Origin: Acidobacteriota bacterium
Lineage (GTDB): Bacteria > Acidobacteriota > Vicinamibacteria > Vicinamibacterales > SCN-69-37
Length of the DNA: 64,000 nucleotides
Direction: 5' to 3'
Assembly (NCBI GenBank): GCA_016716905.1
Contig: JADJUS010000004.1
Coordinates: forward strand, 310,001-374,000
Made by a program: the position numbers and the translations under genes. The notes under the pieces were generated by a model that searched no databases, was not told where the DNA came from, and saw only the letters and a list, made by a program, of their open reading frames with translations. Every line of letters begins with the position of its first letter. The stretch's first letter is position 1. Positions 1 to 6,886 of the stretch are shown here, piece by piece.

Positions 1-1
1 C

Positions 2-706
2 GCTTTCATGCACCGCGCATCTTCGGGGCCGAACCCGACTGCGCCGCTGTCGCACCACATGCTCGATTCTGCTCACATCACGCACGGCGTCATCAGTGCC
101 GGCGTCCGGCGATCGCAGTGGACGATGGACGCGTCTGTGTTCCACGGTCGCGAGCCTGATGAAGATCGACTGCGCCTCGATCTGGGACCACTTGATTCGG
201 TCTCCGGCCGCCTGGCGTGGGAGCGGGGCGCCTGGCGAGCGCAAGTTTCATCCGCCGCGGTCAACGATCCCGAAGTGAGCGAACCGGGAGACGTTGTGCG
301 AACGACGGCATCGCTCGAATACGATCGCGCCCGCCCCGATGGACGACGCACCGCGTGGCTGGCCGCATGGGGGCGCAACGATCGCACCGATCACACAGAG
401 ACCGGCTGGCTGCTCGAGGGCCGGCGCGACGTCACCGCGCGTGACACGGTCTACGGCCGCACAGAGATCGTGGACCGGTTCATCCTGGTCGACTTCGACT
501 TCGCCAGGGACACCGGACTTGAGCGCCACCGACCATCGTCAGTCGCAGCTCTGACTCTTGGGTACGAACGGAGCCTCGCGAATCTGAAACGCACGAGGCT
601 CGCGATGGGCGGAGATGTGACGCTGCACCACGTCTCGCGCAATCTCCGCGACAGCTACGGCCGTCCCGTCTCCTGGCACATCTTCCTCCGCGCCTCCGCG
701 CGCTAG
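2..706 (+). CDS. C-terminal part of an outer-membrane barrel-like protein (5' truncated)
   Basis: The reading frame is open from base 2 and ends at TAG 704-706, so the start lies left of the window. About 234 residues remain. They contain the stretch AFMHR, then SHHMLDSAHITHGVISAGV, then alternating polar and hydrophobic segments rich in Arg, Asp and aromatics. I recognise this pattern from a family of putative outer-membrane barrel proteins often found near metal-resistance genes, but I cannot name a function. No catalytic motif is visible. Identification as a barrel protein is inference. Confidence 0.6.
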   Translation, partial: AFMHRASSGPNPTAPLSHHMLDSAHITHGVISAGVRRSQWTMDASVFHGREPDEDRLRLDLGPLDSVSGRLAWERGAWRAQVSSAAVNDPEVSEPGDVVRTTASLEYDRARPDGRRTAWLAAWGRNDRTDHTETGWLLEGRRDVTARDTVYGRTEIVDRFILVDFDFARDTGLERHRPSSVAALTLGYERSLANLKRTRLAMGGDVTLHHVSRNLRDSYGRPVSWHIFLRASAR

Positions 707-746
707 CCGGACCCGCCTCCGCGCTCCCGCGCTACGGCGAGGCAAG

Positions 747-776
747 CCCCTGGACCCTGGACTCTGGACCCTGGAC
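747..776. repeat. Short tandem repeat, CCCTGGA-type, period 7
   Basis: Four units of CCCTGGA or CTCTGGA follow one another between the stop of the preceding gene and the methionine promoter. A related 8-bp version, CCCCTGGA, occurs at 4283-4310. No function is evident. Confidence 0.75.
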
Positions 777-785
777 AAAATATGT

Positions 786-824
786 CATCTACGTATTGAC
801 ATTCGTAGATGTTAATAATAATCT
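786..824 (+). promoter_or_regulatory. Promoter of the methionine operon with operator-like palindrome
   Basis: A perfect palindrome, CATCTACG (786-793) and CGTAGATG (804-811) with ten bases between, surrounds TTGACA at 796-801. A weak -10 candidate, TAATCT, lies at 819-824, 17 bases after TTGACA. Transcription from here would run into the SAM riboswitch. The left arm is identical to the CATCTACG found twice in front of the BlaI-type gene at 6500, but the spacing between the inner arms is 10 rather than 8. Control by that repressor is therefore a hypothesis. Confidence 0.55.
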
Positions 825-850
825 CCTCTTGCTCACCCATGTGGTGAGCC

Positions 851-948
851 TTTATCGCGAGTGGTTGAGGGATCAGGCCCGACGACACCACAGCAACCAG
901 GCGCCATCGCCCAGGTGCTAATTCCTGCCCGAAACCGGGGGAGATAAA
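851..948 (+). ncRNA. SAM-I (S-box) riboswitch
   Basis: Closing stem P1 is formed by TTTATC (851-856) and GATAAA (943-948). Inside are the S-box hallmarks: GAGGGA (867-872), GGCCCGA, GCAACC (893-898), and GGTGCTAATTCC followed by a purine-rich CGGGGGAGATAAA. Length and order match the SAM-I family, which binds S-adenosylmethionine in leaders of methionine genes. It lies 80 bases upstream of homoserine dehydrogenase and so should lower expression of the operon when SAM is plentiful. No clear terminator follows, so control may be translational. With the promoter above, it accounts for most of the 321-base gap 707-1027. Confidence 0.93.
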
Positions 949-1027
949 ACGAGGCCGCACGCGTCCGCGTCGGCAGTCACGCTCGTTCCCAGGTTGCCTG
1001 ATGAGCTTGTGATGAGAGGGGAAGGGT

Positions 1028-2296
1028 GTGTCCGTGAGTGTCTTGCAGAGCGTGGTCGTCAAGGAAGTGCGCATTGGTTTATTGGGGTGCGGCGGTGTTG
1101 GGCAGGCCGTCGTGCAGGCGCTGACGGCGTCTGACGACCGGCTGTCGGAAGCGGGCCTGTCGCTCACGTGTGTCGCCGCGCTTGTGCGCGACCCGAGACG
1201 CCCGAGGGCTGTGGCAGACGTACCGCTGACAAACGATCCGGACCTGTGGAGTAAGTATGAGTTCGACGTGGTCGTGGAGGTGCTTGGCGGCGTCGAGCCC
1301 GCGCGCACACTCGTGGCCCGTACGTTGTCGGCAGGCATTCCCGTTGTCACCGCGAACAAGTCCCTGATGGCCGCACACGGCGTGGAGCTGCAGGCGCTGG
1401 CGGCCGCACACGGCACGTCGCTCTACTTCGAGGCGTCGGTGCTGGCGGGCGTGCCGTGCGTGAACACCCTTGCCCGCCGACCGCTCGCATCGGGCGGGGG
1501 AGCGTGGGCCGGGATCGTCAACGGGACTTCTCATTTCATCCTGTCAGACATGGCGCGGGGTCGTTCGTTCGAGGACGCCCTTGTGGAGGCAGTGGCGCGC
1601 GGTTACGCCGAGCCGTCGAGTGACGCGGATATCAGCGGTCGCGATGCAGCCGAGAAACTCACCATCCTGCTGCATCTGGCCGGCCACACAGATGTGGCGA
1701 CAAGCGATCTCCCCAGACGGGGAATCGATGGCCTTGAGACCTGGCATATCGAGTTCGCTCGTCGTCTCGGCGGGGTGATTAAGCCTGTCGCGTTGGCCGA
1801 CACCGGTCAGGAGGCCGGGGGTTGGGTTGGGCCGGCGTTTGTGCCCGCGTCACACCCGTTTGCCCAGGTGGAGGGCGTGACGAACATCCTGTCCGTCGGT
1901 CGCGGCGCATCCGCTGTCTTGTTCTCAGGTCCCGGCGCCGGCCCGGCCGTCACTGCGCTCACCGTACTCGATGACGTCGTTGAAGCCGCGGCCGGTCGGG
2001 CTCCCCGTGCGTTGCCTGCGCCTGAAGCCTCAGCGCCCGTCGCACACCGACTGCGAGTTCCCCGTTCTGGTGCCTGGTATCTGGCACTCGATCACGTCAC
2101 GTCAAGCGCCGGTGAACTGGCAGAGTTCCTGGCCGCGAACCACCTGCCGGCCATTGCGCTGGCCGGTGACGGCCGTCGCCATGCAGTGGTGACTGCGTCC
2201 ACCACGTATGCGGCGCTGTGCGCGGCCGTTGACGCGATTGAGGCGACGGGCGTGCGCGTGGTGTGGTGGCCGGTGGTGGAGGTGGCTCGTGGCTGA
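1028..2296 (+). CDS. hom: Homoserine dehydrogenase
   Basis: Reduces aspartate semialdehyde to homoserine with NAD(P)H, the branch point towards methionine and threonine. The Rossmann motif GLLGCGGVG is at residues 17-25. VVTANKS is near 110, and GIVNGTSHFIL and EPSSDADISGRDAAEK form the catalytic region. The last 80 residues look like an ACT-type regulatory domain. At 422 residues the length is normal. Two GTG codons (1028 and 1034) follow the purine-rich GAGAGGGGAAGG; 1034 has the better spacing, so the start is uncertain by two codons. The SAM riboswitch upstream ties it to methionine synthesis. Its stop overlaps the next start. Confidence 0.95.
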   Translation: MSVSVLQSVVVKEVRIGLLGCGGVGQAVVQALTASDDRLSEAGLSLTCVAALVRDPRRPRAVADVPLTNDPDLWSKYEFDVVVEVLGGVEPARTLVARTLSAGIPVVTANKSLMAAHGVELQALAAAHGTSLYFEASVLAGVPCVNTLARRPLASGGGAWAGIVNGTSHFILSDMARGRSFEDALVEAVARGYAEPSSDADISGRDAAEKLTILLHLAGHTDVATSDLPRRGIDGLETWHIEFARRLGGVIKPVALADTGQEAGGWVGPAFVPASHPFAQVEGVTNILSVGRGASAVLFSGPGAGPAVTALTVLDDVVEAAAGRAPRALPAPEASAPVAHRLRVPRSGAWYLALDHVTSSAGELAEFLAANHLPAIALAGDGRRHAVVTASTTYAALCAAVDAIEATGVRVVWWPVVEVARG

Positions 2297-3014
2297 TGTC
2301 GCCGTACTGAAGCTGGGCGGGTCGGTCCTGAACGGTCCCGATTCCTACAAGCGTGCCGCGTTGTTCCTGCGTGACGAGGTCGCTCGCACACACGCCCGGC
2401 TCGTGGCCGTGGTCTCCGCGGAGTTCGGGCACACCGATGTGTTGTGGCGCGAGGCCCAATCGGTGACCGACCACGTGGATGACGATGCGAGGGATTTGTT
2501 GTGGTCGACGGGCGAATTGCGGTCAGTCGCGCTGTTGACCCTGGCCCTGAGGGCAACGGGATTGTCGGCCACCGGGCTCAACGTGCATGAGACCGGACTG
2601 CGAGTGGAAGGACGCGCGTCGGCTGGCGTGGATGGCCTTGTGTTCAATCCACTGCCGTTGCGCGCGGCGCTTGGACGCCACGATGTGGTGGTGGTGCCCG
2701 GGTTTCTGGCCACGTGCCGGCAGCAGGTGGTGACGCTTGGGCGAGGTGGTTCCGACTGGTCGGCGGTGGCGCTCGCGGCCGCCCTTCGCGCCTCACGATG
2801 CGAACTCATCAAGGACGTGCCCGGATATTTCACCGCCGATCCGCAGACGACGCCTGGTGCGGCGCTGATTGACGCACTCGACTACACCACCGCGCTGGAG
2901 ATGGCCGATGCCGGCTGTCCCCTCGTTCAGCGGCAGGCCATCGATCACGCCCGCCGCTCCCACTTGCCGCTCATCGTTCGGAGCTTCGACAGCCTCGGGA
3001 CATGGGTGGCGTAA
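2289..3014 (+). CDS. Short aspartate kinase-type enzyme without ACT domains
   Basis: Starts at GTG 2289, overlapping the stop of hom, so the two are translationally coupled. The 241-residue product begins with the amino-acid-kinase motif LKLGGSVL. It contains the aspartokinase signature TLGRGGSDWSAVALAAAL, then ELIKDVPGYFTADP. Aspartate kinases are usually 400 residues or more with C-terminal ACT domains for lysine or threonine inhibition; here the protein ends after the kinase domain. I infer that it phosphorylates aspartate for the methionine branch and escapes amino-acid feedback, with control left to the riboswitch. Another small amino-acid kinase is possible but less likely given the signature and partner gene. 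Confidence 0.8.
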   Translation: MADVAVLKLGGSVLNGPDSYKRAALFLRDEVARTHARLVAVVSAEFGHTDVLWREAQSVTDHVDDDARDLLWSTGELRSVALLTLALRATGLSATGLNVHETGLRVEGRASAGVDGLVFNPLPLRAALGRHDVVVVPGFLATCRQQVVTLGRGGSDWSAVALAAALRASRCELIKDVPGYFTADPQTTPGAALIDALDYTTALEMADAGCPLVQRQAIDHARRSHLPLIVRSFDSLGTWVA

Positions 3015-3026
3015 GGCCAGCAAGAA

Positions 3027-3089
3027 AAAAGACGTCGGGTGTCTTTTTGAAAAGTGTTCGTTTATGCAAAAAGACACCCGACGTCTTTT
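3027..3089. repeat. Perfect 23-bp inverted repeat between kinase and PLP enzyme genes
   Basis: The arms 3027-3049 and 3067-3089 are exact reverse complements with a 17-base loop. Each arm is itself palindromic, AAAAGAC and GTCTTTT flanking GTCGGGT, so each arm alone can also fold. The element lies 12 bases after the kinase stop and ends just before the ribosome-binding site of the next gene. It could attenuate or process the transcript between the two genes. Confidence 0.85.
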
Positions 3090-3106
3090 CTCGAGGAGTC
3101 AGACAG

Positions 3107-4282
3107 ATGGAATTTGGGACACGTACGATTCATGCAGGACAACCGTCAGAACCGAACACCGGGGCCATTGTGGCGCCGATTTTCCAGACGACCACGTATC
3201 AGCAACCAGGACCCGGTGAACATCTCGGGTTTGACTACACGCGCACATCGAATCCCACGAGGCAACGGCTCGAGGGCGTGCTGGCCGATCTTGAAGGGGG
3301 CACTCGTTGCGCGGTCTTCGGGTCGGGCCTCGCGGCCGAGAATGCCATCCTGCAGGCGTACCTGAAGCCGGGGGACACGATCGTCGTGCCGGTCGACGTG
3401 TATGGGGGCACGTTCAGGCTGCTCGACAAGGTGTTCGAGCCGCTCGGCGTTGTGGTGCGCCGGGTGGACTTCAGTGACCTCGCCGCCCTCGAACGTGCCG
3501 TCGCTGCGCGGCCGAAGATTGTCTGGCTCGAATCACCCACCAATCCGCGCCTGCTGGTGTACGACATCGCGGCCGTCGCGCGAATCGCCCATGCAGCCGG
3601 CGCGATCGTGGTGGTGGACAACACCTTCGCCACGCCGTACTTCCAGCAACCCTTGTCACTTGGTGCGGACCTTGTCATCCAGAGCGTGACGAAGTACCTG
3701 GCCGGGCATCTTGATGTGATCCAGGGCGCCGTCATCGCGAAGGACGCCGGCGTCTTCGAGCCTGTGAAGTTCCTGCAGAACGCACTCGGTGGAGTGCCGA
3801 GTCCGTTCGACTGCTGGCTCACGTTGCGTGGCGTCAAGACGCTGGAGCTGCGCATGGAGCGTCACGCGCAAAATGCCGCGGCCATTGCAGACGTGCTGAC
3901 TGCGCATCCCAAGGTCAAACGCGTCTACTATCCGGGGCTCGCGAGTCATCCTGGGCATGAGATCGCGAAACGGCAGATGACCGGCTTTGGCGGCATGGTG
4001 TCGTTCGAGCTCGACGGCACGGTGGAGGACGCGTCCGCGTTTGTGTCGTCGCTCACGTACTTTGCGCTCGGTGAAAGCCTTGGCGGCGTTCGGTCACTGG
4101 TGTGCCTGCCGTGCAAGATGACCCATGCGTCGATTCCGGCTGAGACACGCGCCGAACTCGGCCTGTCAGACTCCCTGATTCGGCTGTCGCCTGGGGTGGA
4201 ACACCCCAGGGACCTGGTGGCCGACCTGAAATCGAAGCTCGACGCGCTCGTCGAGGTCGCCGAGCTGGCCACGGTGCGCTGA
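3107..4282 (+). CDS. Cystathionine gamma-synthase-type trans-sulfuration PLP enzyme
   Basis: A 391-residue member of the Cys/Met metabolism PLP family. It has FGSGLAAENAIL, the cofactor region VVVDNTFATPYFQQPL, the PLP lysine in SVTKYLAGHLD, and a C-terminal SLGGVRSL. The family includes cystathionine gamma-synthase, O-acetylhomoserine sulfhydrylase, cystathionine gamma-lyase and methionine gamma-lyase. The position behind hom and the SAM riboswitch favours a synthase role in making methionine. The start is ATG 3107 with GAGGAG at 3093-3098; an upstream in-frame extension reads through the palindrome and is not credible. Confidence 0.88.
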   Translation: MEFGTRTIHAGQPSEPNTGAIVAPIFQTTTYQQPGPGEHLGFDYTRTSNPTRQRLEGVLADLEGGTRCAVFGSGLAAENAILQAYLKPGDTIVVPVDVYGGTFRLLDKVFEPLGVVVRRVDFSDLAALERAVAARPKIVWLESPTNPRLLVYDIAAVARIAHAAGAIVVVDNTFATPYFQQPLSLGADLVIQSVTKYLAGHLDVIQGAVIAKDAGVFEPVKFLQNALGGVPSPFDCWLTLRGVKTLELRMERHAQNAAAIADVLTAHPKVKRVYYPGLASHPGHEIAKRQMTGFGGMVSFELDGTVEDASAFVSSLTYFALGESLGGVRSLVCLPCKMTHASIPAETRAELGLSDSLIRLSPGVEHPRDLVADLKSKLDALVEVAELATVR

Positions 4283-4310
4283 CCCCTGGACCCCTGGACC
4301 CCTGGACCCC
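4283..4310. repeat. Tandem CCCCTGGA repeat, three units
   Basis: Three exact 8-bp units plus CCCC sit directly after the stop of the PLP enzyme. They resemble the 7-bp version at 747-776. Confidence 0.8.
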
Positions 4311-4338
4311 GACAAGCAATTCTGGTGTCCAATACCGC

Positions 4339-5901
4339 ATGCGCAAGTTGGGCGTCCTATTGCTGCTGGTGTCGGCCGGGTGCGCGTCGGCGCCCATCAA
4401 GAAGGCCGATGAGCTGAGTCTGGTCCAGGCCCAGACGCGTGTGCTTGAGGGTTGTTATCGATGCCTGATCGAAGCGCGAGACGTCTTCGAGCGTATCGCC
4501 GTCGGCAAGGCGCGGCCCCTGGTGGTCGCCCGGCTGTTCGAAACCTATGTGCTGATCGGCTTGCGCGAACGGGAACTGGCACTCGACAGCAGCCAGGCCT
4601 TCGGGAAGGCACGCGCGCTAGCCGCCGAGTTGCCACCGACGTACGTGGGCCTGCCATACGTGGATCTGGCAGAAATGATTCCGCCGGATCTTGGTGGCAC
4701 ACCCCGCACCGAACTGTCGCCGTTCATGCAGCGTGCCCCGGCATCGGCCAGGTTGAAAGAACTCAGAAGTGGGTTGACCGCCGGTGAGGCCAGCGCGCCC
4801 TTCCGCACGTACCTCTCGGCGAGCCTGGATTGTCTGGCGAACTTCGCGAACCGCCGCGACGCGATGAGCGACGAGGTTCCCGTCCCCGCGGGCACACCGC
4901 CGCTCGTGAAATACCGCATGGGCACCTGCCCGGTACCCCGGAACGCCGTGTTGGAAGAGTTGTTGACCGAAACGCCGACGTTCGTCGAGGCGGGCCTGTT
5001 CATCGGCCGCCGGCGGCCACAGGTCATCACCGCCGCCTGGGTGAAGCAGTCGCGCGAAGCGCTGGCCAATGCCTACGATGCGTTTCCCCGCTCGTCGTCT
5101 GTGACCTACGCAATGGGAGCGATGTACCAGATTGTCGGGGACTGCACCCGGGCCGTCAGGTTCTATGAAGACACCATCGCCCTGAAGGAACGGCATGAAG
5201 ACGCTGCGCTGCAACGCGTCGTCTGCCTCGGACACGTGGGGCAGTTCGTTCCAGCCATTGAAGGCGCCACCCGCGTCATCGATCGCGGTTATTACAACCT
5301 GGCCGACGGCTACTACTGGCGCGCCTGGAACCACCATCGTCGCCTTGAGCTTGACCAGGCCCGCGCCGATATCGAGAAGGCGCGCTCGATGATGGTCAAC
5401 GTGCAGGTGCTGACGCTGGGTGGAGTCATCAAGTACGACCAGAACGATCTGGTGCCGGCCGAACGCGACCTGAACGAAGCGCTGCGAATGGACCTGGGGC
5501 AATGCATCGCGCACTGGTACCTGGGCCTGGTCACGTTCAAGAAGGAAGCCTGGTCGGACGGAGCCGCGAGGTTCGGGGCAAGCGCGGCGTGTTATGAAAG
5601 TTCCGCCAACGACGCAGCCGCCCGGTTGGACGTCATGCGCAAGTCGGACTTCGAAGAGGAGTTCAAGGCCAGCCAGATCGCCGGGTTCGAGGCCGTCATC
5701 AAAGAGGACCGCGACCAGCAGTGGGCCGCGATTCTGAATGCGGCCAACGCGTTCGCCCGCGCCGGCCAGTCTGAAACGGCCCTCAAATGGATCGATCGCA
5801 TTCCTGCCGATGCCGTCCTCGCGTCAAAAGCCGCTGAACTCCGCAAGCTCATCATTGGGAAGTTTGGGGGAAATTTTGATAGCCGGACGCAGCTACAATG
5901 A
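4339..5901 (+). CDS. TPR-type lipoprotein
   Basis: 520 residues. MRKLGVLLLLVSAGC is a signal peptide ending in a lipobox with Cys15, so the protein is probably lipid-anchored on the periplasmic side. The middle and C-terminal parts are alpha-helical with TPR-like runs, for example around residues 250-290 (YAMGAMYQIVGDCTRAVRFY) and 370-400. TPR arrays usually mediate protein-protein contacts. There is no enzymatic motif and the partner is unknown. The cyclophilin gene follows after six bases. Confidence 0.75.
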   Translation: MRKLGVLLLLVSAGCASAPIKKADELSLVQAQTRVLEGCYRCLIEARDVFERIAVGKARPLVVARLFETYVLIGLRERELALDSSQAFGKARALAAELPPTYVGLPYVDLAEMIPPDLGGTPRTELSPFMQRAPASARLKELRSGLTAGEASAPFRTYLSASLDCLANFANRRDAMSDEVPVPAGTPPLVKYRMGTCPVPRNAVLEELLTETPTFVEAGLFIGRRRPQVITAAWVKQSREALANAYDAFPRSSSVTYAMGAMYQIVGDCTRAVRFYEDTIALKERHEDAALQRVVCLGHVGQFVPAIEGATRVIDRGYYNLADGYYWRAWNHHRRLELDQARADIEKARSMMVNVQVLTLGGVIKYDQNDLVPAERDLNEALRMDLGQCIAHWYLGLVTFKKEAWSDGAARFGASAACYESSANDAAARLDVMRKSDFEEEFKASQIAGFEAVIKEDRDQQWAAILNAANAFARAGQSETALKWIDRIPADAVLASKAAELRKLIIGKFGGNFDSRTQLQ

Positions 5902-5907
5902 CCTTCT

Positions 5908-6432
5908 ATGTTGAAACCCGGCCTGTACGCGAAGTTTGAGACCACCCTCGGCAATTTCACCGTCGAGCTCTTTGAAGACAAAGTCCCGGCCACGGTCGGC
6001 ATTTTTGCCGGACTGATCCAGGGCACCAAAGAGTGGAAACACCCCAAGACGGGGGAGACGCACAAGGACAAGCCCTACTACGACGGCATCGTCTTTCACC
6101 GCGTCATCGAAGGCTTCATGATTCAGGGCGGTGACCCGCTTGGCATGGGCTACGGAGGCCCCGGTTTCCAGTTCGCCGACGAGTTCCACCCCGACCTCCG
6201 CCACGATCAGGCCGGTGTGCTCTCGATGGCCAACGCCGGGCCCAACACCAACGGCAGCCAGTTCTTCATCACACTTGCGGCAACGCCACATCTCGATCGG
6301 CGTCACTCGGTGTTTGGCAAGGTTGTTGAAGGCCTCGACGTGATTCATGCGATCGGCCGCACAGCGACTGATGGCCAGGACAGGCCCCGCACCCCGATCG
6401 TGATGAACAAAGTCACAGTCGAAAGAATCTGA
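5908..6432 (+). CDS. Cyclophilin-type peptidyl-prolyl isomerase
   Basis: 174 residues, a single cyclophilin domain. FHRVIEGFMIQGGDP carries the catalytic Arg, NTNGSQFFIT follows, and LDRRHSVFGKVVEG closes the active site. His stands where cyclophilin A has Trp, as is common in bacterial forms. No signal peptide is visible, so it is probably cytoplasmic and catalyses prolyl isomerisation during folding. TACAAT at 5894-5899 lies nine bases before the ATG and could be a -10 element giving a leaderless message. Confidence 0.93.
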   Translation: MLKPGLYAKFETTLGNFTVELFEDKVPATVGIFAGLIQGTKEWKHPKTGETHKDKPYYDGIVFHRVIEGFMIQGGDPLGMGYGGPGFQFADEFHPDLRHDQAGVLSMANAGPNTNGSQFFITLAATPHLDRRHSVFGKVVEGLDVIHAIGRTATDGQDRPRTPIVMNKVTVERI

Positions 6433-6447
6433 GATTCCGGAACCGGA

Positions 6448-6493
6448 CATCTACGAAGATATTCGTTGACATCTACGAATACATTCGTATGAT
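6448..6493 (+). promoter_or_regulatory. Promoter with paired BlaI-type operators
   Basis: TTGACA (6466-6471) and TATGAT (6488-6493) are 16 bases apart. Two dyads of identical design, ACGAA-N4-TTCGT, lie at 6453-6466 and 6475-6488. Their centres are 22 bp apart, about two helical turns, and each is preceded by CATCT. The second covers the spacer and touches the -10. This is the expected layout for autorepression by a BlaI/MecI-type dimer. A start point seven bases past the -10 would fall on the ATG at 6500. Confidence 0.8.
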
Positions 6494-6499
6494 GTGGGC

Positions 6500-6886
6500 A
6501 TGGCTCAACTCCGGGCGCGACCGACTGATGCGGAACTGGCGATCCTCCAGGTGCTGTGGGACCGCGGCCCTTCCACGGTCCGACAGGTCTTCGAGGCGCT
6601 GGCCGATGCGCGCGAGACCGGTTACACCACAACGCTGAAGCTCATGCAGATCATGGCCGAGAAGGGCCTGGTCTCTCGCGATGAGTCGGCACGCACACAC
6701 ATCTACGAAGCCAAAGCCTCGCGTGACCTGACGCAGCGGCGCCTCGTCAGTGACCTGCTTGACCGCGCGTTCGGCGGTTCTGCCGCCACACTCGTGATGC
6801 AGGCGCTCAGTTCGCACCCCACGTCTGCTGCGGAACTCAGGGACATCGAACGCCTCATCGCCGACTACAAGGGGAAGAAGCGATGA
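6500..6886 (+). CDS. BlaI/MecI-family transcriptional repressor
   Basis: 128 residues. The N-terminal winged helix (about residues 8-70: AELAILQVLWDRGPSTVRQVFEAL, then GYTTTLKLMQIM) is followed by a dimerisation helix region with RAFGGSAATLVMQAL, where BlaR1-type proteases cut family members. It should repress its own operon through the dyads upstream. ATG 6500 is preferred over GTG 6494 because the promoter places transcription at about 6500. It overlaps the M56 gene by four bases. The family controls beta-lactamase in staphylococci, but no lactamase gene is seen here. Confidence 0.92.
   Translation: MAQLRARPTDAELAILQVLWDRGPSTVRQVFEALADARETGYTTTLKLMQIMAEKGLVSRDESARTHIYEAKASRDLTQRRLVSDLLDRAFGGSAATLVMQALSSHPTSAAELRDIERLIADYKGKKR

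Noticed and set aside
2289..3014. Reading the small kinase as uridylate or glutamate 5-kinase
   Set aside because: TLGRGGSD and the DVPGYFTADP stretch are aspartokinase-specific, and the gene is coupled to hom under a SAM riboswitch.
3002..3106. Longer N-terminus for the cystathionine gamma-synthase-type enzyme
   Set aside because: It would translate the 23-bp inverted repeat; ATG 3107 has a good ribosome-binding site and begins at the family's usual residue.
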